NCBI RefSeq assembly: GCF_001940525.2
Contig: NZ_CP019437.1
Span: 1,090,501-1,154,500, forward strand
DNA length: 64,000 nt
Direction of reading: 5' to 3'
Source of the DNA: Thioclava nitratireducens
GTDB lineage: Bacteria > Pseudomonadota > Alphaproteobacteria > Rhodobacterales > Rhodobacteraceae
In this document: piece by piece, positions 45,102-52,991 of the stretch
Numbering within the stretch: position 1 is the stretch's first letter
How the letters are laid out: each line of letters starts with the position of its first letter
Notes under the pieces: model-generated
Told to the model about the DNA's origin: nothing
Seen by the model: only the letters and a program-made list of their open reading frames with translations
Databases searched by the model: none
Program-made: the position numbers and the translations under genes

Positions 45102-45769
45102 GCTTCGCCCAAGACCTAGCGCAGGCGACCGCGCCGCTGCGCCGCCAGATTCATGACATGCCTTTCAATCGCGAACTGGCAGAGGGAAGCCTCGATCGGG
45201 AAACCTTTCAGGGCTACATCATTCAGGACGCACATTACCTTGAAGGCTTCGCCCGCGCGCTCGCGCTGGCCGCCGCCAAAGCCCCAGATGCGCCGACCGT
45301 GGCCCAGCTTGCGGGATCGGCGGCTGGAGCGATCGCCGTCGAGCGGGAATTGCACGCGCATTACATGGGGCTGTTCGGCGTCTCGGCGGAAGATTTCGCG
45401 CGGATCGAGCCTTCGGCGGCCTGCGATCATTATGTCTCTTTTCTGCTGCGCAGCGCTGCGATCGGCGATTTTTCCGAAGCGGTGGCGGCCTTGCTGCCAT
45501 GTTTCTGGATCTATCGCGATATCGGTCGGGAGATCGCGCAGGTCAGCGGCGCTGAAAATCCCTATGCGGCCTGGATCGCGACCTATTCCGGAGAGGCGTT
45601 CGATCAGAGCGTGACGCGGATGCTCGAGTTGACGGACAGGCTGGGCGCGATTGCAGACGCGCCCGTGCGAGCCCTGATGCACCGCGCCTTCGCGCGGAGT
45701 TGCTGGCATGAATGGCGGTTCTGGGACAGCGCCTATCGCGGCGAAAGCTGGCAGCAGCCTGCCGCTTGA
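45098..45769 (+). CDS. tenA: TenA-family aminopyrimidine aminohydrolase (thiaminase II)
   Basis: A 223-aa TenA protein that salvages base-degraded thiamin by converting aminomethylpyrimidine to HMP. The active-site Cys is in LLPCFWIYRDIG near 134, the C-terminal Glu in SCWHEWRFWDSAY near 207, and QDAHYLEGFARAL near 46 matches the family. It is the terminal gene of the thi operon; only salvage functions are present, and thiazole/pyrimidine de novo genes (thiC, thiG) are not in the window. Confidence 0.94.
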   Translation: MSFAQDLAQATAPLRRQIHDMPFNRELAEGSLDRETFQGYIIQDAHYLEGFARALALAAAKAPDAPTVAQLAGSAAGAIAVERELHAHYMGLFGVSAEDFARIEPSAACDHYVSFLLRSAAIGDFSEAVAALLPCFWIYRDIGREIAQVSGAENPYAAWIATYSGEAFDQSVTRMLELTDRLGAIADAPVRALMHRAFARSCWHEWRFWDSAYRGESWQQPAA

Positions 45770-45880
45770 GGCGCGAACCGAAAGGGGGCGCCTTCGTCGG
45801 CTTCCGGTCCTTGCCGCTCGCCGGTGTCGCGCGCCTCGATCGCCTGTCGGGCGTCGATGGCGGGGCCGGATTTCCGAGGC

Positions 45881-46159
45881 TCAGGATTTGTGCTCGTCGT
45901 TTTCCTCGCTGGTTTCCCCGTCGGTTTCCTCGACGGCTACGGTCTCGTTGTAGTCATTGGGATCGAAATCTTCGGGGTCGAAGGCCTCCTCCTCCTCGGA
46001 GATGCCGGTCACGTAGGAGGTTCCGGTCTCCTCATCGAAGATCAGGCCGTAATTCGCACGTCCCTTCGATTTGTAACGCAGGAACTCGTGCACGCCTGCG
46101 TAAATGGCGATGAACACGAACGGCAGAAGGATCAGGGCAGCAAGTAACTGGGCGTTGAT
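45881..46159 (-). CDS. Small acidic single-helix membrane protein with probable ATC start
   Basis: A 92-aa protein if read from ATC at 46159: NAQLLAALILLPFVFIAIYAG forms one hydrophobic helix, then HEFLRYKSKGRANYG, then a strongly acidic tail (EEEEAFDPEDFDPNDY to the end). No ATG lies upstream before an in-frame TGA; the first common start, GTG at 46117, would cut the membrane helix in half. The ATC has GAGG 6 nt upstream. A one-helix membrane tether with an acidic cytoplasmic domain is the visible architecture; no function is known to me. It stands alone between the thi operon and the P450 gene. Confidence 0.65.
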   Translation of the reverse strand: MNAQLLAALILLPFVFIAIYAGVHEFLRYKSKGRANYGLIFDEETGTSYVTGISEEEEAFDPEDFDPNDYNETVAVEETDGETSEENDEHKS

Positions 46160-46438
46160 AGCGGACCTCGTTCAGGCTGTTTGGCAAAGGCGGATTGTCT
46201 GCGGCGCCTTGGGTCAATCTAGCAGCATGTTGGCCTAATCCGGATGTGGATCCGACAATTTGGCCACTCGATGCGAACGTCATTTCGAAAATAATCTGGT
46301 CTATCGCGGGACGACGTCAAGAGTTGGCGCGGGTTGGGCGCCGGCACGAAGTCTCTTAGCCGGGGCGTTCGACCGGCTGCGACCTGCCCATGCTCGACAT
46401 GGTATCTGGCATGCGTTCGGCCTGTCGCCCCGGAGTTT

Positions 46439-47698
46439 TCAGCAGCGCGCGCCCGGATTCTCCGGCTGGACTGCAATGCGCAGGCCGCCTCCCGGCAGCG
46501 GGGGGAACTGGTTGTCGGAAAGTGTCAGATCCTGCTCGGGGACCGTCCAATCGAGCTTGCGCAGCTGCATGACGGCTTCGGTCAGCAGCTCCATCGTGAG
46601 CCATTCGCCCGGGCAGCGATGATTTTGCAGATAGTCGCCGCCGCCCTGCGGCACGAGCCCCTCGGGTTGGATGTCACGGCCCAGATGGCGTTCGGCGCGG
46701 AAGCGTTCCGCGTCCTCCCAAATGTCAGGGTCGTGGTTGGTGCCGTAGAGATCGAGGACCAGCCAATCGCCGGGTTCGAACCGGGCGCCGTGCCAGTCGA
46801 ACGCCTCGCGCACGCGCCCGCCGATCGCCGGGAAGAACGGGTAGAGCCTGCGCACCTCCTCGGCGATCGCGCGGCAGGTCGGCTCGTCGTCTTCCGCAAC
46901 GGCCGGGATGGCTGCGCGGTGGGAGTGCAGAGCGTGGGCGGCGAACACGAAATAGCGCCCGACCGCCACGATCGGACGCAGTATGTTCAGGAGTTCCTTC
47001 ACGGCCACGTCTTCGCTCATCCGGCTGCCGTCCAGATCGGTGTGGAAGGCGAGCTTGGCCAAGGTGCTTCCGGCAGGTCCGTCCGCTTCGCGGGTCTGCG
47101 AAATCAGGCTGCGCGCCCAACGCTCGCACCGCGCCCGGAGCCAGCGTGCCTGTAGATAGGCAGGCCCGAGCGTGCCGGCCGCGGCGAACATCGTGCTGAG
47201 TTCGCGCGCGCGGCTGGCAACGTCGTGCTGTGACGGGTCGATGCCGCACCAGCGCAGCGCCGTTCGCGTCATGATGCCGTCGACGGCATCAGAGAAGTCG
47301 ATCTCGCAGCCTTGCCAACTGCGGGCCGCAGCCTGCCATTCCTCTGCGAAAATCCGGCGGGCCGCGCGCAGTCGGTCGCGGTCCATGAGGTCCAGAAACA
47401 TCTGCTTGCGGATGTGATGGGCTTCGTCGTCGAGGCTTTGCACGCTGCCCTTGCCTTGAAGAAGCGGCACCACGGTGGGCGGCATCGCACCGCGACGCGT
47501 CATCCGTCCCGGCTCATAGAAGCTGCGTACCGCGTCGCGTCCGCGCAGGAAGGTCACGGGGCGCAGCATCAGCCGGGTTCGGAACGCATCGCTCCCAAGT
47601 TGATCGCAACGGCGGGAAATGAACGAATAGCCCTCGCTGAGGAAGGCCCGGGTGCTGTCGATCCCCGAGAGATGTGGAATGGATTGGGAATTCTGCAT
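46439..47698 (-). CDS. CYP152-type cytochrome P450 fatty-acid peroxygenase
   Basis: A 419-aa soluble P450 of the hydrogen-peroxide-using CYP152 family (P450-BSbeta/SPalpha/OleT). Heme-thiolate Cys is C362 in PQGGGDYLQNHRCPGEW. R241-P242 in NILRPIVAVG is the family Arg-Pro pair that binds the fatty-acid carboxylate, in place of the usual acid-alcohol pair. The residue aligned with the OleT decarboxylase His85 appears to be Gln (Q87, GSVQSLDD), as in hydroxylating members, so alpha/beta-hydroxylation is expected. ATG at 47698 matches the family N-terminus (IDSTRAFLSEGYSFI). A GAGG lies very close upstream. No redox partner gene is needed or present nearby. Confidence 0.87.
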   Translation of the reverse strand: MQNSQSIPHLSGIDSTRAFLSEGYSFISRRCDQLGSDAFRTRLMLRPVTFLRGRDAVRSFYEPGRMTRRGAMPPTVVPLLQGKGSVQSLDDEAHHIRKQMFLDLMDRDRLRAARRIFAEEWQAAARSWQGCEIDFSDAVDGIMTRTALRWCGIDPSQHDVASRARELSTMFAAAGTLGPAYLQARWLRARCERWARSLISQTREADGPAGSTLAKLAFHTDLDGSRMSEDVAVKELLNILRPIVAVGRYFVFAAHALHSHRAAIPAVAEDDEPTCRAIAEEVRRLYPFFPAIGGRVREAFDWHGARFEPGDWLVLDLYGTNHDPDIWEDAERFRAERHLGRDIQPEGLVPQGGGDYLQNHRCPGEWLTMELLTEAVMQLRKLDWTVPEQDLTLSDNQFPPLPGGGLRIAVQPENPGARC

Positions 47699-47829
47699 TT
47701 GCCTTGCCTCGCTATGGGCCTGATTGGTTGCTGGTGCTAGGGGCACGACGCCGATGCGGGCTGCGCCAAGCCCGCCGCAGGTGGCATCACGGGCGTCTGC
47801 CTTCGTCGTCTGCGCTTCGGCCGGACGGA

Positions 47830-48099
47830 TCACCCATTGCCGCGGCGGTGGCGCCGCGCGAGCGTCGCGATCTGCTGGAACTCCTCGGCAATGCTTAGCG
47901 GAAGCGCGTCGGTCGCGTCCGGGTCCGCGCCGGGATCTTCCTGACCGTCATGCATGACTTCGCGTTCGCCGATCCACGCCATGACGGTCTCGCGCGACTC
48001 TGCGGGCAGTTCCGACACCAGCCGTGCCAGAACGCGGCGTTGCGCGATCAAACGAGCCTCCAGCGTGACCAATGTTTCTTCGAGATAGGTATTTGGCAT
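47830..48099 (-). CDS. Small hypothetical protein
   Basis: An 89-aa soluble protein, mostly helical and charged at both ends: TYLEETLVTLEARLIAQRRVLARLV may form a coiled coil, then MAWIGEREVMHDGQEDPGAD is acidic and the C-terminus is basic (ARRHRRGNG). Family unknown to me. It precedes the P450 gene by 131 nt on the same strand and follows the DESFPASDPP protein gene, separated from it by a hairpin. Confident only that it looks coding. Confidence 0.6.
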   Translation of the reverse strand: MPNTYLEETLVTLEARLIAQRRVLARLVSELPAESRETVMAWIGEREVMHDGQEDPGADPDATDALPLSIAEEFQQIATLARRHRRGNG

Positions 48100-48116
48100 C
48101 TGGTCGCTCTCTTCGC

Positions 48117-48146
48117 GGGGTCCCGGCGGGTTGGCGCCGGGACCCC
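48117..48146 (-). terminator. Hairpin after the DESFPASDPP gene
   Basis: Perfect 12-bp stem GGGGTCCCGGCG / CGCCGGGACCCC with a 6-nt loop, between the minus-strand gene ending at 48166 and the next minus-strand gene starting at 48099. AATCG rather than a T-tract adjoins it, so termination may be partial. Confidence 0.65.
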
Positions 48147-48165
48147 GATTTTAGGTGAATTGAAG

Positions 48166-48363
48166 TCAATAATTCGCGGGCGGATCGCTTGCCGGGAAAC
48201 TTTCATCCATTTCCTCGTCGACCCGGTCCCAGTTCCGAGGTGGGTTTCGCATCTGCGAGGGACCTGCGGGACGGACGCCCTGTGCCGAGGTGCCGCGCCG
48301 TTGGTTGATGAGATACCCCAAGGCACCGAGGGCTGAGGCTGCAAAGAGCAGTCTGGTCAACAT
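48166..48363 (-). CDS. Small DESFPASDPP-motif stress protein
   Basis: A 65-aa protein with an N-terminal hydrophobic segment (LTRLLFAASALGALGYLI) then a short soluble tail ending MDESFPASDPPANY. The DESFPASDPP motif recurs in small alphaproteobacterial proteins linked to general stress regulons; biochemical role unknown. AAAGGAGG precedes the ATG at 48363. The longer frame to 48795 is opposite the BON gene and not coding. An exact EcfG-type promoter lies 84 nt upstream. Confidence 0.8.
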   Translation of the reverse strand: MLTRLLFAASALGALGYLINQRRGTSAQGVRPAGPSQMRNPPRNWDRVDEEMDESFPASDPPANY

Positions 48364-48446
48364 GGTAGGCCTCCTTTGGTCAAAGTGAGACCCCCGCGTG
48401 GGACCCGTGCAGTGCTCCGCGCGAGGGTCGTCATGCTTACCCGAAA

Positions 48447-48471
48447 AACGAACCCCGCCAGCCTTTGTTCC
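48447..48471 (-). promoter_or_regulatory. Sigma-EcfG-type promoter (leftward)
   Basis: Minus-strand GGAAC (48471-48467), 16-nt spacer, CGTT (48450-48447): an exact consensus match directing transcription toward the DESFPASDPP protein gene. Confidence 0.72.
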
Positions 48472-48529
48472 ATGGCGCGAACCATCGTGAATCTGGCGGA
48501 ACAAACCGTGCGCGGCTGGCGTGCGCGCA

Positions 48530-48554
48530 GGAACAAGCGGGATGCTCACTCGTT
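48530..48554 (+). promoter_or_regulatory. Sigma-EcfG-type promoter (rightward, BON gene)
   Basis: GGAAC at 48530-48534 and CGTT at 48551-48554 with a 16-nt spacer; exact match. The BON-domain gene starts about 22 nt beyond the predicted transcription start. Confidence 0.72.
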
Positions 48555-48582
48555 GATCCGTTCCATAGCCATGGAGGAGATC

Positions 48583-48939
48583 ATGACCGAGAATGGCGAT
48601 GACAAAGACGTCAGAGACGTCCATGTGGTGCGCTCTGACCTTGCGGCGCCGAGCCGACCGGACGGGTATCACGGCGTCGAGCAACCGATCATGCCCGACC
48701 TGCCGGAGCAACCCGCGGAGATCGTCCCCGACGACGAACTGGCGTCCGCCGTGCGGAGCGCGCTCGAAGGCGACGGACGAGTCGACATGAGCCATGTCCT
48801 GATCGTCGCGGAAGAAGGGGTGGTGACGCTCGAAGGCACGATCAGGCTGGAATTCCAGCGCACGCTCGCAGAAGCGCTTGCACAGGAAGTGCGTGGTGTT
48901 CTGCTGGTCCGCAATCAGCTCGGCGTAGGGCCCGCGTGA
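48583..48939 (+). CDS. BON-domain protein
   Basis: A 118-aa protein with one BON domain in its C-terminal half: LASAVRSALEGDG, then VLIVAEEGVVTLEGTIRLEFQRTLAEALAQ and GVLLVRNQLGVG. The acidic N-terminal half is probably disordered. It lacks a signal peptide. BON domains occur in stress and envelope proteins such as OsmY/Kbp. ATG at 48583 is taken because GGAGGAG precedes it; the upstream frame from 48376 contains the promoter. Divergent from the DESFPASDPP gene. Confidence 0.82.
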   Translation: MTENGDDKDVRDVHVVRSDLAAPSRPDGYHGVEQPIMPDLPEQPAEIVPDDELASAVRSALEGDGRVDMSHVLIVAEEGVVTLEGTIRLEFQRTLAEALAQEVRGVLLVRNQLGVGPA

Positions 48940-48986
48940 TGTGCTCGGACGCCTGACCGCCGAAAAGTCGAGCGAACGAAAATTCG

Positions 48987-49017
48987 CGCGGGCCGCAGCT
49001 TCTGCTGGCGGCCCGCG
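48987..49017. terminator. Convergent terminator (BON / SDR)
   Basis: Stem CGCGGGCCGC / GCGGCCCGCG extended by AGC/GCT across one bulged G, with a 4-nt loop, then TCTTTAAA on the plus strand. It ends the BON gene and probably the convergent SDR gene. Confidence 0.8.
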
Positions 49018-49025
49018 TCTTTAAA

Positions 49026-49880
49026 TCAGATCATCGGCATGCCGCCGGTGACGGCCACCGTCGCGCCTGACGTGTAGCTCGAGCGCGGATCGGCAAGCAT
49101 CACGTAGGCGGAGGCCAGCTCCGCCGGTTGCGCGGGGCGGCCCATCGGCTTGTCCTCGCCGAAATGCGCGACCGAGTCCTCCGGCAGCGTCGAGGGGATC
49201 AGCGGTGTCCAGACCGGCCCCGGTGCGACGCAATTCACGCGGATCCCGCGCTCTGCCACCATCTGTGCCAGCCCGGTGGTGAAGTTCTGGATCGCACCCT
49301 TGGTCGCCGCGTAAGCCAGCAGACCGGGATTGGGTTTGTCCGAGTTGATCGAGGCCGTGTTGATGATCGCGCCGTTCTTCTCCATCACCGGGAGCGCCGC
49401 CTTGCACAGGTAGAACATCGAATGAATGTTGGTGCGGAAGGTCGTTTCCCATTCTTCATCGGAGATGTCCTCGATCTCGTCGAAATGCATCTGGTGCGCC
49501 GCGTTGTTGACGAGAATGTCGAGACGCCCGAAGGCTTCATGCGTATCGCGCACCAATGCGCGACAGTGATCGGCGTCCTGAATGTCGCCGGGCATCACAT
49601 ACGCGCGGCGGCCTGCCTCTTCGACAAGCCGGCGCGTTTCCTCGGCCTCGTCATGCTCTTCGAGATAGGAAATCATCACGTCGGCCCCTTCGCGGGCATA
49701 GGCCAGGGCCACGGCGCGACCGATGCCGCTGTCTGCGCCCGTCACAAGGGCGGCCATCCCGTCGAGCCTGCCCGACCCGACATAGCTCTGCTCGCCATGA
49801 TCGGGGCGCGGGTCCATCTTCTCCGTCGAACCGGGAACGGATTGCGGTTGCTTGGGGAAGGGAGGTTTGGGGTAATTCAT
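49026..49880 (-). CDS. Short-chain dehydrogenase, stress-protein (YghA/Gsp39) type
   Basis: A 284-aa SDR with the long N-terminal extension (about 40 residues, KPPFPKQPQSVPG then DPRPDHGEQSYVGSGRL) characteristic of the YghA/general-stress-protein-39 group. Cofactor motif is ALVTGADSGIGRAVA, NNAAHQM replaces the NNAG block, and catalytic YAATK (Y-x3-K) is present with Ser in NTASINS. Substrate unknown. Its start is separated from the divergent TPP-enzyme gene by 172 nt containing two EcfG-like elements. Confidence 0.87.
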   Translation of the reverse strand: MNYPKPPFPKQPQSVPGSTEKMDPRPDHGEQSYVGSGRLDGMAALVTGADSGIGRAVALAYAREGADVMISYLEEHDEAEETRRLVEEAGRRAYVMPGDIQDADHCRALVRDTHEAFGRLDILVNNAAHQMHFDEIEDISDEEWETTFRTNIHSMFYLCKAALPVMEKNGAIINTASINSDKPNPGLLAYAATKGAIQNFTTGLAQMVAERGIRVNCVAPGPVWTPLIPSTLPEDSVAHFGEDKPMGRPAQPAELASAYVMLADPRSSYTSGATVAVTGGMPMI

Positions 49881-49915
49881 TGCCGGGCTCCTTTCTGGAT
49901 GGGTCTGAACGCACC

Positions 49916-49940
49916 AACCGGATGCGCGCTGCTATGTTCC
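49916..49940 (-). promoter_or_regulatory. Near-match EcfG-type promoter (SDR gene)
   Basis: Minus-strand GGAAC (49940-49936), 16-nt spacer, GGTT (49919-49916), one mismatch to CGTT. It would start transcription of the SDR gene about 30 nt before its ATG. Confidence 0.45.
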
Positions 49941-49988
49941 TGTGTTTCTTCATGGGGCGCCGCGGCCCTCTCCTCACAGGCTCTTGTG

Positions 49989-50013
49989 GGAACATCGGCA
50001 AGACGCATCCGTT
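49989..50013 (+). promoter_or_regulatory. Sigma-EcfG-type promoter (TPP-enzyme operon)
   Basis: GGAAC (49989-49993), 16-nt spacer, CGTT (50010-50013): exact match 40 nt before the TPP-enzyme ATG. It probably drives the operon from 50053 through 56241. Confidence 0.72.
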
Positions 50014-50052
50014 TCCCTAATCCATTCATCACATCTGACAGTGGAGGCAGAC

Positions 50053-51822
50053 ATGTCCGACACCGTTGCCGATTTCATTCTTTCTCGCCTCAAGCAGTGG
50101 GGCATTACCCGTATCTATGGCTTCCCGGGAGACGGGATCAGCGGGCTCGTCGCAGCGCTTGGACGCGATGACGAGATCGAATTCGTTCAGGCACGCCACG
50201 AGGAAAGCGCCGCGTTCATGGCGGCGGCGCATGCGAAATGGACCGGCGAGGTGGGCTGTTGTCTCGCGACCTCCGGCCCCGGCGCGATCCACCTGCTCAA
50301 CGGTCTCTACGACGCCAAGCTGGACCACCAGCCGGTGCTTGCGATCGTCGGCCAGCAGGGGCGCAACGCGCTTGGCGGCAATTACCAGCAGGAGGTCGAC
50401 CTGCAGTCGCTCTTCAAGGATGTGGCGAGCGAATATGTCCACACGATGATGGCACCGGGACAGGCGCGCCACCTGATCGACAGGGCGCTCCGGATCGCGC
50501 AGGCGCGGCGCAGCGTGACCTGCGTGATCGCCCCCAATGACGTGCAGGAGGCTCAGGCGGTCGAAGCGCCGCCCCACGCCCATGGCACCGTCCACAGCGG
50601 CGTCGGCTATCAGGCGCCGCGCCTGCTGCCGGCAGACAAGGACCTCGCCGCCGCGGCGGATATCCTGAACGCGGGCGAGAAGGTCGGCATCCTCGTCGGC
50701 GCGGGTGCGATCGGCGCAGAGACGCAGATCACGCAGCTTGCCGAAACCCTTGGCGCAGGCGTCGCCAAGGCGCTTCTGGGCAAGGCCGCGCTACCGGACG
50801 ATCTGCCCTTCGTGACCGGCTCGATCGGGCTTCTGGGCACGCAGGCCTCCGACTGGATGATGCGCGAATGCGACACGCTTCTGATGATCGGCTCGCGCTT
50901 CCCCTACTCGGAATTCCTGCCCGAGGAAGGGCAGGCCAAGGCGGTGCAGATCGACCTCGACCCGACGATGGTGTCGATGCGCTACCCGATGGACGTGAAC
51001 CTCGTTGGCGATGCAGCCGACACGGTGGAGGCCCTGTTGCCGCGCCTCAAGCCCAAGACCGACCGGTCGTGGCGGGAGAAGATCGAGAAGAAGACCGCCG
51101 AATGGTGGGACGGTGTCGAAAAGCGCGCCAAGGAGAGCGCCGATCCCGTCAATCCCGAACGGCTGTTCTGGGAGGCGTCGTCGCGGCTGCCCGACAACGC
51201 GATCCTGTCGGCGGACTCCGGCAGCTCGGCCAACTGGCTGGCGCGTGCGATCAAGATCCGCCGCGGCATGAAGGCCTCGCTTTCGGGGACGCTGGCGACG
51301 ATGTGCCCGGGCGTGCCCTACGCTGTGGCGGCGAAGTTCTGCTATCCGGACCGCGCGGCTGTGGCCTTCGTGGGTGACGGCGCGATGCAGATGCTGGGCA
51401 TCACCGACCTGATCACCGTCTCGAAATACTGGCGCGACTGGGCAGACCCGCGGCTGGTGATCTGTGTGCTGGCCAACCAGGACCTCAACCAAGTGACCTG
51501 GGAGCTGCGCGCGATGGCCGACAGCCCGCGTGTCGACAAGACGCAGGACGTGCCCGATATCGACATGGCCGCATATGCGGAGCTGTTGGGCCTCAAGGGG
51601 CTGCGGATCGACCGCACCGAGGAGATCGGTCCGGCCTGGGAAGCCGCCTTCGCCGCGGATCGCCCGACCGTGATCCACGCCACCGTCGATCCCGACGTGC
51701 CGACGCTGCCGCCCCATATCACGATGGAGCAGGCGAAATCCTTCATGAGCGCGCTCGTCCATGGAGACTCCGAGGCCGGTGGCATCGTGAAGCAGGCGTT
51801 CAAGCGCGTCACGGACCGCTGA
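50053..51822 (+). CDS. Thiamin-pyrophosphate enzyme (PoxB/acetolactate-synthase-like)
   Basis: A 589-aa TPP-dependent enzyme with the three-domain POX/ALS layout. The cofactor-activating Glu is in ARHEESAAFMA near 51, the central domain starts about 190, and the TPP/Mg motif begins GDGAMQMLGI near 455 and ends LANQDLNQ. That final part has NQ rather than the usual N-N pair. Related proteins are annotated pyruvate oxidase/dehydrogenase (quinone), but substrate is not established. ATG at 50053 follows GGAGG; the upstream frame extension covers the promoter. One nt separates it from the next gene. Confidence 0.85.
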   Translation: MSDTVADFILSRLKQWGITRIYGFPGDGISGLVAALGRDDEIEFVQARHEESAAFMAAAHAKWTGEVGCCLATSGPGAIHLLNGLYDAKLDHQPVLAIVGQQGRNALGGNYQQEVDLQSLFKDVASEYVHTMMAPGQARHLIDRALRIAQARRSVTCVIAPNDVQEAQAVEAPPHAHGTVHSGVGYQAPRLLPADKDLAAAADILNAGEKVGILVGAGAIGAETQITQLAETLGAGVAKALLGKAALPDDLPFVTGSIGLLGTQASDWMMRECDTLLMIGSRFPYSEFLPEEGQAKAVQIDLDPTMVSMRYPMDVNLVGDAADTVEALLPRLKPKTDRSWREKIEKKTAEWWDGVEKRAKESADPVNPERLFWEASSRLPDNAILSADSGSSANWLARAIKIRRGMKASLSGTLATMCPGVPYAVAAKFCYPDRAAVAFVGDGAMQMLGITDLITVSKYWRDWADPRLVICVLANQDLNQVTWELRAMADSPRVDKTQDVPDIDMAAYAELLGLKGLRIDRTEEIGPAWEAAFAADRPTVIHATVDPDVPTLPPHITMEQAKSFMSALVHGDSEAGGIVKQAFKRVTDR

Positions 51823-51823
51823 G

Positions 51824-52924
51824 ATGACCCTCGGCTCCGATCCGCTGATCGAGGCGGTCGACGTCTCCGTCCTGACGATCCCGACCGATGCGCCGGAATC
51901 CGACGGGACGCTGGAATGGAGCGAGACCTCGATGGTTCTCGTCTCCATCTCCGCTGGGGGCGAGACCGGCCTTGGCTACAGTTACACGACCCCCGCGACG
52001 GCGGGGATCGTGCGCGATACTCTCTTTCCACAAGTGAAAGGGCGCAATGCGCTCGACATCGCGAAGCTCTGGCTGGCGATGGTGCATGCCACGCGCAACA
52101 TCGGGCGCGATGGTCCCGTCGCGATGGCAATTGCGGCGGTGGACACGGCGCTTTGGGACCTAAAAGGGAAGCTGCTGGGCCAGCCCGTCGCCGCCCTTCT
52201 CGGCCGCGCGCGCGACGCGATTCCGGCCTATGGCTCGGGCGGTTTCACCTCCTATGACGACCGGCAGCTGCGCGACCAACTCGAGGGTTGGGCCGCCGAA
52301 GGCTTCTCTATGGTGAAGATCAAGGTCGGGCGCGACCCCGATCGCGATCCGCACCGGCTGAAACAGGCGCGCAACGCCATCGGTTCCGACTGTCGGCTGT
52401 TCATGGATGCGAATGGTGCCCAGAACCGCAAGGAGGCGCTGGCGTTGGCCGAGCGTGCCCGCGAATTCGGCGTCGAATGGCACGAGGAGCCGGTCTCCTC
52501 GGACGATCTCGAAGGGCTGCGCCTGTGCCGCGACCGGGCCCCGGCGGGGATGAATGTCACGGCGGGGGAGTACGGTTTCAATATCGGCTATTTCCGCCAC
52601 ATGCTCGAAGCGGGCGCGGTGGATGTGCTGCAGGCGGATGCCACGCGCTGCGCGGGTATCACCGGCTTCATGGGCGTGGCCGCGCTGAGCGCCGCGCATC
52701 AGGTGCCGCTCTCTGCCCATTGCGCTCCCGCGCTGCATCTGCACGCCTGCCTCGCCGCGCTGCCCGCGATCCATCTCGAATGGTTTCACGACCATGTCCG
52801 GATCGAGGGGATGCTGTTCGACGGCGCGCCCGAGCCGGAGAAGGGCCAGCTTCGCGACAATGGCGAACCGGGGCTGGGGCTGCGGCTGCGTCCGCGTGAA
52901 GCCGAGCGGTTCCGACAGGCCTGA
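51824..52924 (+). CDS. Enolase-superfamily protein (mandelate racemase/muconate lactonizing group)
   Basis: A 366-aa enolase-superfamily member. After the capping domain, MVKIKVGRD gives the Lys-x-Lys base, FMDANGAQ, WHEEPVS and TAGEYGFN supply the three metal ligands (Asp, Glu, Glu), and LSAHCAPALHLH offers the His on the other face. Members dehydrate or epimerise acid sugars; this one has no close assignable function. It lies 1 nt after the TPP enzyme, so the two may act in one pathway, for example an acid dehydrated to a 2-oxo acid then decarboxylated; that is speculation. Confidence 0.82.
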   Translation: MTLGSDPLIEAVDVSVLTIPTDAPESDGTLEWSETSMVLVSISAGGETGLGYSYTTPATAGIVRDTLFPQVKGRNALDIAKLWLAMVHATRNIGRDGPVAMAIAAVDTALWDLKGKLLGQPVAALLGRARDAIPAYGSGGFTSYDDRQLRDQLEGWAAEGFSMVKIKVGRDPDRDPHRLKQARNAIGSDCRLFMDANGAQNRKEALALAERAREFGVEWHEEPVSSDDLEGLRLCRDRAPAGMNVTAGEYGFNIGYFRHMLEAGAVDVLQADATRCAGITGFMGVAALSAAHQVPLSAHCAPALHLHACLAALPAIHLEWFHDHVRIEGMLFDGAPEPEKGQLRDNGEPGLGLRLRPREAERFRQA

Positions 52925-52991
52925 GCGCAGTTCCCGGCGCATCGTCTGACGCCGGGACGAAAGGTTTCGGCAGTAGCAAAGGGAATTCGCA

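Noticed and set aside
45769..45793. Hairpin AGGCGC / GCGCCT after tenA
   Set aside because: Only six base pairs with a 13-nt loop; too weak to call a terminator.
47699..47833. Longer start for the P450 gene at 47833
   Set aside because: The extra 45 residues show no domain, and the CYP152 N-terminal pattern fits the ATG at 47698.
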